From assembly GCF_902505095.1 (NCBI RefSeq), contig NZ_CABWIB010000001.1:820688-884687 (forward strand): 64,000 nucleotides of DNA. Direction: 5' to 3'. Positions 36,501-45,567 of the stretch are shown here, one piece after another. The translations under genes and the position numbers were made by a program. The DNA is from Oceanivirga miroungae. GTDB taxonomy: Bacteria; Fusobacteriota; Fusobacteriia; Fusobacteriales; Leptotrichiaceae. The stretch's first letter is position 1. Every line of letters begins with the position of its first letter. The notes beneath the pieces are model-generated. The model was given only the letters and a program-made list of their open reading frames with translations, did not search any database and was not told where the DNA came from.

Positions 36501-37856
36501 TTTACAAAATTCTAAGAATCTAGGTAGTACAATATCTACTGTATCAGCATCTTTAACATCATCATCACTAATACTAGTTAAATCTTTAATAACTTTAGGT
36601 ATGGGTATTTCGGGATTTATAAACTCTGAAAATCTATCTACAATTTCTAATTTCTTTATTTTTACAGCTCCAATTTCTATTATTTTATCATTATATGGAT
36701 CAAATCCTGTTGTTTCAATATCGAATACTACATATTCTTCTTCTAAAATATCCACATCTTTAGGGTTTATAACTAGCATTTTATTATCATCTACTACATA
36801 AGAGCTAAGTCCCAATATTGCTTTTACATCAGAGTCTTTTTTATATACAAAAGGAAATGCATGTACTACTCCTAAGTCAGTTATTGCATATGCACTATGC
36901 CCCATTTTAGACATTATTTCATTTAAATCTTTTGCATTTATATTTGAACTCATTTCGCTCATATTAGTTCTAATGCCTAGTTCTACTCTTTTAACATCGC
37001 TATCGTCTATTATACTATGATCTACACTTGCTATTTTTTTAATAAACTTAATTTTTATATAGTAATCTTTTTCAAAACTAATATCTTTTGTAAATGTTCC
37101 TGTAATTTCTACTACATCATTTACCTTTAGTTCATGGTCATTATCATCATTGTAGAATTTTTTACAAACAAATGATCTTTTATTATTAGTTACATAAAAA
37201 GAAACTAGTTTTAATTTTCCACCATCTTTTTTTGTGATTTCCTTTTCATCAATATAGAAAATCTCTGCTTCTATTGTAATAGTTTTCCCTAATTCAAAGT
37301 CAACTATTAAAGGTTTTATAGTAAAATTACTGTCTTGTTTTTTAGATTTTTCTTTAGTCTTTTCCAAAACATTAAAATTTAATTCATTTAAAGAAATTTC
37401 TAATGCTATATCTTGTTTTAATGATTTTATAAGCTCTTTTTTTAATTCATGGTCTAATTTATTATGAGTAATAAAAGTTTTTTGAATTTCATCACTTATT
37501 TTTATATATACAATATTATCATTAGCTAATATTTCTAAGTCTTTTGTAAAAGCAGGATTATTATATGTATAATTTACGTAGTCCCATAAGTATTTTGCCA
37601 CTTCTTGTAAATTTTCATTTTCAAATCTAAAATGGTATTCTATTCTGTACTTTTTTACATCCTTTGATATCTTATTTCTAATATTAGTATCTAATTTAGT
37701 AAAACTTTCAAAATCATTATTATCTAAAACGTTTATATAGCAGGTAATTGTTATTGTATTGTTAGAAATTATTTCTAATTCTTTTAACTCTATACTATTT
37801 ATACCAAAAGCTAAATCTAAATCTAGTTTTGGTTTTAGTTTTATTATTTCTTTCAT
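33585..37856 (-). CDS. polC: DNA polymerase III alpha subunit, PolC type
   Basis: 1423 residues, the usual PolC length. Order: N-terminal domain, OB fold (about 190-290), PHP domain start (about 300-340), the inserted 3'-5' exonuclease (about 372-545) with YVVFDIETTGFDPYND, VAHNAKFDVGF and HRAVNDAEVT, then the rest of PHP and the polymerase core with the zinc cysteines CSKCKYFEIF and CEKCN, and VPDIDLNFSG holding catalytic aspartates. The C-terminus QQSLF is a sliding-clamp-binding motif. It is the main replicative polymerase with built-in proofreading. PolC is typical of Firmicutes and Fusobacteria, which supports the taxonomic call. It starts at the last base of the upstream kinase gene. 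Confidence 0.97.
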   Translation of the reverse strand: MKEIIKLKPKLDLDLAFGINSIELKELEIISNNTITITCYINVLDNNDFESFTKLDTNIRNKISKDVKKYRIEYHFRFENENLQEVAKYLWDYVNYTYNNPAFTKDLEILANDNIVYIKISDEIQKTFITHNKLDHELKKELIKSLKQDIALEISLNELNFNVLEKTKEKSKKQDSNFTIKPLIVDFELGKTITIEAEIFYIDEKEITKKDGGKLKLVSFYVTNNKRSFVCKKFYNDDNDHELKVNDVVEITGTFTKDISFEKDYYIKIKFIKKIASVDHSIIDDSDVKRVELGIRTNMSEMSSNINAKDLNEIMSKMGHSAYAITDLGVVHAFPFVYKKDSDVKAILGLSSYVVDDNKMLVINPKDVDILEEEYVVFDIETTGFDPYNDKIIEIGAVKIKKLEIVDRFSEFINPEIPIPKVIKDLTSISDDDVKDADTVDIVLPRFLEFCKNSTLVAHNAKFDVGFISEKSNQLNISTNFSYIDTIEWAKLTLKDQKRFNLDALCKRFNIDNENHHRAVNDAEVTTKLFIELIKRVLTENVKTLKDVNEKLQLDIEVAEVNVTNILLKSQKGLPTLYKLVSDSLIYNYGNKLPRIKKSDLEKNREELLIASNPSMGYNKSGELVKLYIRGIDKEEIEKAANFYDLIEIYPESKYEKEVKTGEITDFEYVREMNKYFYNLGKKLGKIVVAISDVSYMTKEEAPAKKVLQVANNEFRESKYESNSHFRTTKEMLEEFSYLGEKIAYEVVVENTNIVADMIEKVRPIPDGFYPPKIDGDKEEVKRLTYEKAHELYGENLPKVVQDRIERELNSIIGNNFSVLYLIAQKLVKKSVESGYLVGSRGSVGSSLVAYLMGITEVNGLYPHYRCSKCKYFEIFELEKSGVDLPVKYCEKCNIELIRDGHAIPFEVFMGFNGDKVPDIDLNFSGEFQSNIHKYTEELFGAENTFRAGTISTTAYNNAMGYVKKYFEINSQAKAREESEKIFGKDKVNKEFEKEYIQEDIRKNKAEIERLARMIEGARKTTGQHPGGMVIVPRDKSIYEFSPIQKPANDMTSQSTTTHFDYHVMDAQLVKLDILGHDDPTTLKLLEDLTGLSPYDIPLTDEKVISLFSNTSALNVKPEDIETDLGTNGIPEFGTAFVKGMLKDTRPTSFTELVRISGLSHGTDVWLNNAQYYVNEGIASLNEIITVRDDIMNYLILQGIDKGLSFTIMEFIRKGRPNKDKEKWEEYKKVMQEYKVPSWYIDSCEKIKYMFPKGHAVAYVMMAIRIAYFKVYYPLEFYTAYLNRKISSFTLSKNFASIDKLKKRYYELRDLNSKNVNDKNEVILLEILIEMHYRNIELINVDLYKSKADKFIIEDGKIRLPFLVVDGLGEVVAKNIEEKRKEKSFSSKEDLVKRTGLNSTVLKTMEEYEIIKGMDETDQQSLF

Positions 37857-38467
37857 TATTTTAATCCTAGTTTTCTATCTATTATATCAAATATGTATTC
37901 CCTATCTTCTAAATTATTAACAAAATCTATGTCATCAACATTTATTTTTAAAAAGTCTGATAAATTATAGTTATCAAAATATTCTCTATAATTTTTATCG
38001 AGATTAGTCCAATATTCAATTGGAACTATTTGTTCGTATTCTCTTGCTCTTTTTTTGATTTTTTTCACTGCATTTTCTACGCTTGTTTCTAGATATATCA
38101 TAAGTGCTGGTTTTTTTACATTTTCTAACATGTTATATAGAAGCTCTTCGTATAACTCGAATTCTTCTTTTGTCATATCACCATCGTCTGCTAACATTTT
38201 AGAAAAAATCACATCTCCGTATATACTTCTGTCCATAACACAAGCCCCTAAATTTTCAGCTTCTTTTATCATTTTAAATCTTTTATTTAAGAAAAATATT
38301 TGTAAAGGAAAACTCCATCTTTTTTTGTTATAGTAAAATTTATCTAATATTGGATTATCTAAAACAGGTTCTTCATATAACTTTATATTGTATCTTTCTG
38401 CAATTAGCCTCCCTAATGAACTTTTACCTACTCCTACTACTCCATCAACACAAATTGTTCCCTTCAT
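37856..38467 (-). CDS. Deoxynucleoside kinase (dGK/dAK family)
   Basis: 203 residues from the ATG at 38467, preceded by AAGGAGG; an in-frame ATG at 38521 with AAGGAGA would add 18 residues (MQSYYKDFFKKAKIKEEV). Both starts have good ribosome sites; the shorter form matches the family. Motifs: P-loop VDGVVGVGKSS, EEPVLDNPIL, the DRSIYGDVIF signature and the arginine-rich lid KKIKKRAREYE. It phosphorylates salvaged deoxynucleosides (dG/dA type by resemblance). It immediately precedes polC, so dNTP supply and replication are co-expressed. Confidence 0.88.
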   Translation of the reverse strand: MKGTICVDGVVGVGKSSLGRLIAERYNIKLYEEPVLDNPILDKFYYNKKRWSFPLQIFFLNKRFKMIKEAENLGACVMDRSIYGDVIFSKMLADDGDMTKEEFELYEELLYNMLENVKKPALMIYLETSVENAVKKIKKRAREYEQIVPIEYWTNLDKNYREYFDNYNLSDFLKINVDDIDFVNNLEDREYIFDIIDRKLGLK

Positions 38468-38573
38468 TACTTCCTCCTTAATCTTTGCTTTTTTAAAAAA
38501 GTCTTTATAATAGCTCTGCATTTTTATCTCCTTATGTTCTTAACTAAATATATTTTAACATTATTCTTAAGAT

Positions 38574-38607
38574 AAAAAAAGGAAAAAACTATAAAAATTT
38601 TCCCTTT
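38574..38607 (-). terminator. Terminator behind the PurA-like gene
   Basis: GGAAAA / TTTTCC hairpin (38581-38603) with a T7 run on the minus strand. Confidence 0.6.
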
Positions 38608-38622
38608 CAATATTCTATTTAA

Positions 38623-39888
38623 TTATCTATCAATATAACTATTTTCGTTCTCTGCCACTGCAATTTTATCAAATTTTATACCTAAATAACCTTCAATATA
38701 TTCTACATATCTTTTACAATTTTTTGGTAATTTTTCATATTCTTTTATATTTGAAATATCTTCTTGCCAACCATCAAATTCTTTGTATAACACACTAAAC
38801 TCATTTAAGTTAGATACATTTAAAGGAAATGTTTGATAAACTATTTTATCTATTTCATATGCTACACCTAATTTAATTTTATCCAAACCACTTAGTACAT
38901 CTAGTTTTGTAAGGTAAAGCTTATTTACTCCATTTAATAATAGACTATATTTTAAAATACCTAAATCAAGCCATGCACATCTTAATGAGCTTTTATTATC
39001 TTCTCCTTTTGATATTAAATGTTCTTTTATGTCATAGAACACTTCTGTTGGTAAAAATCCCTCATCTTTTCTAGTTGTATAGGCTTTTAATACTCCTATT
39101 TTATTTTCTATTTTATTTGTACTAACACCTACATTATAGCAAATACCTGAAATTGTAGCATTTGTAATATTTACATCTGGATATGTTCCATAATTAATGT
39201 CTAGCATTGTAGATGTATTAGTTTTAAATAGTATCTTTTTACCTTCTAATATTCTATTATTTATATCTATCATGGTATCAGTAATATTAAATTTTAAAAT
39301 ATTAGCATACTCTTTATATTTTTCTATAATATACTCAAACTCTATCTCATTTTCTCCTAATTTAGATAATATGGTATTCTTTTCCTTTAATGTATTTCTC
39401 AATTTTAATGAAAAATTCTCCATATTTAGTAAATCACAAAATCTTATCGCATTTTTTTGGATTTTATCTAAATACGCATATGATAATCCTGTCATTACAT
39501 TCTTTATATTATTTTTCCCAAATAATTTTTGTCTAGATTTTTCAATTAAAATATGATAAGACATTATTATATTCGCTCTATAATCAATCCATATCTTAGC
39601 AATTTCTAAATTATGTTTTTCTAAAACACGAATATCTTCTAATAATAAATTTATATCTATAAAAGTGCTAGCAGCAAATATTATATTTAAATTTTTATTT
39701 ATAACCTCAACAGGTAAAACTGAAAGAGAAATTTCTACATCATTTATTTTAACTGTATTTTTTATATTATCACAATTCGCTATAACAATATAGTCACTAT
39801 CATTTGAAAGTTCTTTTAAAATTCTAGTCTTACCTTCTTCTCCAAATTGTAATCCTACAACTACACTTGTATTAAATTTTTTTTCCAT
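38623..39888 (-). CDS. Degenerate adenylosuccinate synthetase (PurA) paralogue
   Basis: 421 residues from the ATG at 39888 (AAAGG upstream); an ATG nine codons earlier is possible. The whole PurA fold can be followed: VVVGLQFGEEGK, GLSYAYLDKIQKNAIRFCDLL, LDINYGTYPDVN, KAYTTRKDEGFLPTE, RCAWLDLGILKYSLLLNG, LTKLDVLSGLDKIK. However, the active site is altered. The normal GDEGKGK loop reads GEEGKTR, and NNAGHT, holding the catalytic histidine, reads NIKNTV. Both the Asp and His needed for catalysis are therefore replaced, while the frame is intact. It is probably not a working synthetase and may have a new binding or regulatory role. It is monocistronic and divergent from eno. Confidence 0.85.
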   Translation of the reverse strand: MEKKFNTSVVVGLQFGEEGKTRILKELSNDSDYIVIANCDNIKNTVKINDVEISLSVLPVEVINKNLNIIFAASTFIDINLLLEDIRVLEKHNLEIAKIWIDYRANIIMSYHILIEKSRQKLFGKNNIKNVMTGLSYAYLDKIQKNAIRFCDLLNMENFSLKLRNTLKEKNTILSKLGENEIEFEYIIEKYKEYANILKFNITDTMIDINNRILEGKKILFKTNTSTMLDINYGTYPDVNITNATISGICYNVGVSTNKIENKIGVLKAYTTRKDEGFLPTEVFYDIKEHLISKGEDNKSSLRCAWLDLGILKYSLLLNGVNKLYLTKLDVLSGLDKIKLGVAYEIDKIVYQTFPLNVSNLNEFSVLYKEFDGWQEDISNIKEYEKLPKNCKRYVEYIEGYLGIKFDKIAVAENENSYIDR

Positions 39889-39921
39889 AATATGCCTTTC
39901 TTTATTTTTACTCACACATCT

Positions 39922-39949
39922 ATTATACTATTATTTTTATTATTTACAA
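39922..39949 (-). promoter_or_regulatory. Promoter of the PurA-like gene
   Basis: Minus strand TTGTAA, 16 bases, TATAAT. Its -35 box overlaps that of the eno promoter. Confidence 0.6.
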
Positions 39950-39971
39950 GTATATAAACTTGTGATATAAT
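39943..39971 (+). promoter_or_regulatory. Promoter of eno with internal palindrome
   Basis: TTTACA, 17 bases, TATAAT. ACAAGT-ATATAA-ACTTGT (39946-39963) is a perfect inverted repeat that fills the spacer, touching the -35 of both divergent promoters. Confidence 0.75.
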
Positions 39972-39974
39972 TAA

Positions 39975-41321
<1,347 letters not shown>

Positions 41322-41332
41322 TAAATTAATAT

Positions 41333-41360
41333 AGCGAGTAAGTAATTACTCGCTTTTTAT
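41333..41360 (+). terminator. Terminator of eno
   Basis: AGCGAGTAA-GTAA-TTACTCGCT followed by TTTTTA. Confidence 0.9.
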
Positions 41361-41367
41361 ATATATA

Positions 41368-41397
41368 TAAAAATCTCATCTATTTTATTAGATGAGA
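41368..41397 (-). terminator. Terminator of the MarR/TMEM175/nitroreductase operon
   Basis: TCTCATCTA-TTTTAT-TAGATGAGA with a T5 tail on the minus strand. Confidence 0.9.
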
Positions 41398-41405
41398 CTT
41401 TATAA

Positions 41406-41975
41406 CTATTTAACGAATTCTACTCTTTTGTGTTCGTCTTTTAATTTATCAGAAGGTTCTTCTACTATTCCACCAAATGGCATTTGAGCTAATAATTTGT
41501 AGCTTTCAGGTAAGTCAAACATTTCTTTTACTTTTGCGTCTATTACTGGGTTATAGTGTTGTAGAGAAGCACCTATATTTAATTCTCTTAACATACTCCA
41601 TATAGATAATTGTAACATACCGTTAGTTTGGTTTGCCCATATTGGGAAGTTTTCTGCATATAAGCTGAATTTTTCTTGTAATCCTTTTACAACGTTTTCA
41701 TCATAGAAGTATAAAACTGTACCTGCTCCAGCTTTGAATGAATCTAATTTTTCCTTTGGTACTTGTCCACCAAATACATTATAGATTTCATCCCATAATT
41801 TATCATGTTTTTCACCAAATACTACTAATACTCTTGTACTTTTCATATTAAATGCGTCTGGTACTAATTCTGTTATTTCAGATACCTTTTCTATAATTGT
41901 TTCTTCTGAAACATCTATTTTTTTGTTAATGTTGTAATAAGATCTTCTATTTCTTAATGATTGTATTATACTCAT
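41406..41975 (-). CDS. Nitroreductase family flavoprotein
   Basis: 189 residues. It starts with SIIQSLRNRRSYYNI, the FMN-phosphate-binding arginine segment of the family, and contains PDAFNMKSTRVLVVFGE, the NGMLQLSIWSMLRELNIGASLQHYNP core and PFGGIVEEP near the C-terminus, as in the group of small nitroreductases annotated as YdfN/Frm2-like. FMN-dependent reduction of nitro or quinone compounds with NAD(P)H is the family activity; the natural substrate is unknown. Last gene of a MarR-led operon, which suggests induction by a toxic or aromatic compound. Confidence 0.85.
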   Translation of the reverse strand: MSIIQSLRNRRSYYNINKKIDVSEETIIEKVSEITELVPDAFNMKSTRVLVVFGEKHDKLWDEIYNVFGGQVPKEKLDSFKAGAGTVLYFYDENVVKGLQEKFSLYAENFPIWANQTNGMLQLSIWSMLRELNIGASLQHYNPVIDAKVKEMFDLPESYKLLAQMPFGGIVEEPSDKLKDEHKRVEFVK

Positions 41976-41997
41976 TGTAAATTTCCTCCTAATTTTT

Positions 41998-42585
41998 TTA
42001 TTCTTCTTTTATACTTTTTTCTAATCTTTTATCTGGTACTATCCATATTAAAGCTATAATAATAAATATTATATATGATACTATTGGATAAAAAATCGAA
42101 AAAATAACTGCTAATCCATAAGCTAGTATTGAAATTTTACCTTTCATATCTTTTCCAATATTTTTTGATACCTTTGACTCCTCACCATTTATTTTCACAA
42201 CTTCTTTTTGGACTATATTATATGATATAGCACACATAAAAAGACTTATTGCGTAAAATAAAGTGGGCAACTTCTCTTTTGGGTTTAAACCCATCCACTC
42301 TGTCGCAACAGGAATTAAAGACATCCAAAATATCCAGAATAGATTTCTCCAAAGTAAACTCGCTGAAACTGATTTAACCATATTAATTAAATGGTGATGA
42401 TTTGCCCAATATATAGCTATGTATATGTAACTTAAAACATAGGCTAAAAATGTTGGGTAAACTGCAATTAAAGCATTAAGTGAAAGCTCATCTGGTGGAC
42501 TTAGCTTCAATATCATAACAGTTATAATAATTGCTAATATTCCATCGCTAAAAGCTTCCATTCTTCCTCTTGACATTGTAGTCAT
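41998..42585 (-). CDS. TMEM175-type (DUF1211) membrane channel
   Basis: 195 residues, about six hydrophobic helices. The diagnostic RMEAFSDGILAIIITVM motif (RxxxFSDG) is near the N-terminus, followed by YIAIYWANHHHLI and LFWIFWMSLIPVATEWMG, all typical of DUF1211 proteins. Bacterial members act as potassium-conducting channels. It lies 2 bases behind the MarR gene and 22 before the nitroreductase, so all three respond to one regulator. The link between ion flow and nitroreductase is not clear. Confidence 0.88.
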   Translation of the reverse strand: MTTMSRGRMEAFSDGILAIIITVMILKLSPPDELSLNALIAVYPTFLAYVLSYIYIAIYWANHHHLINMVKSVSASLLWRNLFWIFWMSLIPVATEWMGLNPKEKLPTLFYAISLFMCAISYNIVQKEVVKINGEESKVSKNIGKDMKGKISILAYGLAVIFSIFYPIVSYIIFIIIALIWIVPDKRLEKSIKEE

Positions 42586-42587
42586 AA

Positions 42588-43016
42588 TTATTCTTCTTTC
42601 CTATTATTGTATATTTTTTTTAAAAGCATAACTAAGTTTTCTTTTTCAGAATCACTTAAAACACTCATAATATCTATAATATTCTTTTCATTCTCAGGAG
42701 CGATTTTACTTATGACTTCATAACCTTTGTCCGTTAATTCTAAAATACAAATTCTTTTATCATTTGAATCAGATAACCTTCTTACATAACCCATTTTAAC
42801 AAGGTTATTTATTATTACAGGTATTGTTCCAACGCTACTTAGTATTCTATCTCTAACTTCTCCAACTGTCATTTTCCCTTTGCTGTATAGTGCTTCCAAG
42901 ACCATAAACTGACTGAATGTCAAGTTATACTCACTTGCAATTTTTGATGTTTTTTTATCTAATACACTTACATTCCTATGTAAACCAATTAGTATTTTCA
43001 TTTCAGATTTAATCAA
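42588..43016 (-). CDS. MarR family transcriptional regulator
   Basis: About 142 residues if started at the TTG at 43016, which has AAGGAG 8-9 bases upstream; a second candidate is the ATG at 43001. Longer in-frame starts read through the promoter and are unlikely. Winged-helix features: LTFSQFMVLEALYSKGKMTVGEV, VGTIPVIINNLVKMGYVRR (recognition helix) and DSNDKRICILELTDKG (wing). MarR proteins repress their own operon and release DNA on binding small aromatic ligands. An 18-base palindrome at 43037-43054 lies between the -10 box and the start codon, as expected for autorepression. Confidence 0.9.
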   Translation of the reverse strand: MIKSEMKILIGLHRNVSVLDKKTSKIASEYNLTFSQFMVLEALYSKGKMTVGEVRDRILSSVGTIPVIINNLVKMGYVRRLSDSNDKRICILELTDKGYEVISKIAPENEKNIIDIMSVLSDSEKENLVMLLKKIYNNRKEE

Positions 43017-43036
43017 AATAAAATCTCCTTCCAACT

Positions 43037-43086
43037 TATATCTAATTAGATATAAATATACTATCATAAATATTTTTTTTTGTAAA
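43037..43086 (-). promoter_or_regulatory. MarR operon promoter and palindromic operator
   Basis: Minus strand TTTACA (43081-43086), 17 bases, TAGTAT (43058-43063). Just downstream is the perfect palindrome TATATCTAATTAGATATA (43037-43054), the likely MarR site covering the transcription start. Confidence 0.75.
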
Positions 43087-43087
43087 G

Positions 43088-43119
43088 TAAAAAACAAAAG
43101 TTAAAAAACTAACTTTTGT
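43088..43119 (-). terminator. Terminator of the tsaD-DUF4912-thiN operon
   Basis: ACAAAAGTT / AACTTTTGT hairpin overlapping the last codons of thiN, with a T6 run on the minus strand. Confidence 0.75.
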
Positions 43120-43786
43120 CTTCTTCTCTATATATTATATACATACTTCCTTTTTTAAATTCGACTACACACTCATTTCCTGTTACAATATTGCTAACTA
43201 GACCAATATCAAGTGATATATCTTTATTTATTAAAGGATATTTAAAACCTTTTAAACTTAGTTTTTCTATATTTTCTATTGGAATTATTGAAAATGTATA
43301 TGAATTTATTCCCTTATACACCTTAGATTTATTAGTATACTCTATTATTTCAAAATTATGACTTAAAAATCTAATATTCTTAATACCATGCATTTTTTTT
43401 AAGTTTGATAGTGTCATATCAACTCTATTACCTGTTGCACCTAAAACTAAAATGTCTGTATCATCTAGATGACTAAAATCCTCCTGTAAATTATCTTTTT
43501 TAAATCTTCCACTTTTATTCGGTGTATAATTAAGTAGAGCCACCTCAAAATCTGTATGATCTTTTTCTTTTTCTAGGTACACTTTTTCTATATTTTCATA
43601 TTTTTTCAAAATATTTTTATCTACAGAGTCCATATCTCCTACTATTTTTTTTGGAATTAAATTCAATTTATATACTTCATTTAATCCACCATCTACAGCT
43701 ATAATTTCTCTATCTTTTACATACTCTTTCATTTTATCTAGATCTTTGCTGTACTCCCCATTTAAAAATATAGCTAGCTTTTTCAT
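43109..43786 (-). CDS. thiN: Thiamine pyrophosphokinase
   Basis: 225 residues, slightly longer than usual. AVDGGLNEVYKL and KKIVGDMDSVDK form the ATP/Mg site, EKDHTDFEVAL follows, and GATGNRVDMTLSNL replaces the common GGRxDHxLAN motif. A short insert (residues about 90-108) explains the length. It converts thiamine to thiamine diphosphate, the cofactor of the E1 enzyme at 3210-5187. It is the third gene after tsaD and the DUF4912 gene and overlaps the latter by 1 base. Confidence 0.88.
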   Translation of the reverse strand: MKKLAIFLNGEYSKDLDKMKEYVKDREIIAVDGGLNEVYKLNLIPKKIVGDMDSVDKNILKKYENIEKVYLEKEKDHTDFEVALLNYTPNKSGRFKKDNLQEDFSHLDDTDILVLGATGNRVDMTLSNLKKMHGIKNIRFLSHNFEIIEYTNKSKVYKGINSYTFSIIPIENIEKLSLKGFKYPLINKDISLDIGLVSNIVTGNECVVEFKKGSMYIIYREEDKS

Positions 43787-44517
43787 TACATTTTACTCGA
43801 ACAAGGTTTAACTCTACGCATTAACTTATCAGAAGCACCAATATATATTAAATTACCTTCTTCATCATAAATGTAGTGAGTAAACATTTCACCTAAAACT
43901 AATTCAGCATCAGTTATTTCCATAGCTAAAATTCTATCTTCTGGAAGATTGTCTTTAGTATAAAAATCTACCGCTATTTTACCCTCTACAAATTTAGGTA
44001 TTGCCCATTTAGTAGCTCTATTTTTTGAAACTTTTCCACTTGGTGTTACAACTTCACTAGATTCACTTAGTTCATAGAAATTATTGTTGCTATCCATAAA
44101 CCCTATCTTTGCAACATAGTTTTTATCTCCCTCAACATTATTTATATAGTATGAACCAAATCTACTTAAGCCTGATATTTTTCTATATAATTTTTCATTT
44201 TTATATAGCATTATTACTGCATCATCTGATACATTATGTTTTTCCTTTAATAAATTAAAGCTATCTTCTCTTATTTCCCAAAAAGCAAATACTGTTGTAA
44301 TGTTTTTAGGTAATAAAGTTATTTCATTTACATAGTATAAATCAGGTAAAGGCGCTCTATCAAAATAGATATCTTCTCCCATATCATACTTTCTATATTC
44401 TCTTACAGAATTTTTAATTGCATTTCTATATTTTAAATACGGCTTTCTTCTTCTTACTCTTTCTTCAAATCTTGTATTTATTTTTCTATTTCTAAAATTT
44501 CTAAAAAACATAAACAC
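43786..44517 (-). CDS. DUF4912 domain protein
   Basis: 243 residues. The N-terminal 50 residues are very basic (FRNRKINTRFEERVRRRKPY). Then comes a DUF4912 domain with LPDLYYVNEITLLPKNITTVFAFWEI, split at residues 56-81, and RFGSYYINNVEGDKNYVAKIGF. The function of DUF4912 is unknown; a carbohydrate- or partner-binding immunoglobulin-like fold is often assumed. No signal peptide. It sits 3 bases after tsaD and overlaps thiN by 1 base. The basic tail could contact nucleic acid or membrane. Confidence 0.8.
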   Translation of the reverse strand: MFMFFRNFRNRKINTRFEERVRRRKPYLKYRNAIKNSVREYRKYDMGEDIYFDRAPLPDLYYVNEITLLPKNITTVFAFWEIREDSFNLLKEKHNVSDDAVIMLYKNEKLYRKISGLSRFGSYYINNVEGDKNYVAKIGFMDSNNNFYELSESSEVVTPSGKVSKNRATKWAIPKFVEGKIAVDFYTKDNLPEDRILAMEITDAELVLGEMFTHYIYDEEGNLIYIGASDKLMRRVKPCSSKM

Positions 44518-44520
44518 CTC

Positions 44521-45522
44521 CTACTTTCTATGAAATTCCTTTGTTGATGTAGCATCAAAAGTCTTTTCAATATCACTTTTATATTCTAGATTATAGTATG
44601 CTGCAGCTGCTATCATAGCACCATTATCTGTACAATATTCCATTTTTATAGGAAACTTAATTTCAACATCTTTTAATTCTAAAGAGGTATATAACTCATT
44701 TCTTAAGTGCTTATTTGCTGAAACTCCTCCTGCTATAGCTAATGTTTTTGAATTTGTATCAAGACAAGCTTTTACTATTTTTCTTTTTAAATTTTCAACT
44801 GCTGCTATTTCAAAAGATTTACATATATCATTTATTCTATATTCTTCATTTTTCATATTACATTTATTTATATAGTTTGTGACAAAGGTTTTTATACCAC
44901 TAAAACTTAAATCATAGCCGCTAACATTTGGTATTGGTATATTTAAAGTATTTTCACCACCTACACTATTTTTTTCAATAGATGGTCCTCCTGGATAACT
45001 AAGTCCAACCATTCTAGCAACCTTATCATAAGCTTCTCCTATTGCATCATCTTGTGTTTCACCAAGTAGATTTAATTCGTGATTCTCACTCATGTTATAA
45101 ATACTTGTATGCCCTCCTGAAGCTACTACAACAGTTGCAGGCATTTTTACATCTTGATGTAAGAAAGTTGAATATATATGTCCTTCTAAGTGATTTACTG
45201 GTATTAAAGGTATGTTATATCTAAAACTTAAACCTTTTGCAAACATAATACCCACTAATAAAGAACCTATAAGACCTGGTTTATTAGTTACTGCTATATA
45301 ATCTATATCTGTAATTTTTTTATTTGCTTTTTCTAGTGCTTCTTGTAAAACATAAGAAATATCCTCTATATGATGTCTTGATGCAATTTCTGGAACAACT
45401 CCTCCATATTTTTTATGTATTTCTATTTGAGTAGCTATTACATTACTCAAAACATTTTTTCCATCTTCTACTATTGCTATACTTGTTTCATCACAAGAAC
45501 TTTCTATACCTAATATAAGCAT
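44521..45522 (-). CDS. tsaD: tRNA threonylcarbamoyladenosine transferase TsaD
   Basis: 333 residues. Kae1/TsaD motifs: LGIESSCDETSIAIVE, the metal-binding IASRHHIE, VNHLEGHIYST, VASGGHTSIYN, DDAIGEAYDKVARM and AIAGGVSANKHLR. It transfers the threonylcarbamoyl group made by TsaC (21336-21920) to A37 of ANN-decoding tRNAs. The usual partners TsaB and TsaE are not in the window. It has its own strong promoter, which overlaps the end of the upstream RNA methyltransferase gene. Confidence 0.96.
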   Translation of the reverse strand: MLILGIESSCDETSIAIVEDGKNVLSNVIATQIEIHKKYGGVVPEIASRHHIEDISYVLQEALEKANKKITDIDYIAVTNKPGLIGSLLVGIMFAKGLSFRYNIPLIPVNHLEGHIYSTFLHQDVKMPATVVVASGGHTSIYNMSENHELNLLGETQDDAIGEAYDKVARMVGLSYPGGPSIEKNSVGGENTLNIPIPNVSGYDLSFSGIKTFVTNYINKCNMKNEEYRINDICKSFEIAAVENLKRKIVKACLDTNSKTLAIAGGVSANKHLRNELYTSLELKDVEIKFPIKMEYCTDNGAMIAAAAYYNLEYKSDIEKTFDATSTKEFHRK

Positions 45523-45539
45523 ATCTTCTCCTATTATTT

Positions 45540-45567
45540 ATTATATCTTCTATTTTATTTTTGTCAA
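45540..45567 (-). promoter_or_regulatory. Promoter of tsaD
   Basis: Minus strand TTGACA, 16 bases, TATAAT; the -35 overlaps the stop codon of the upstream gene. Confidence 0.75.
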
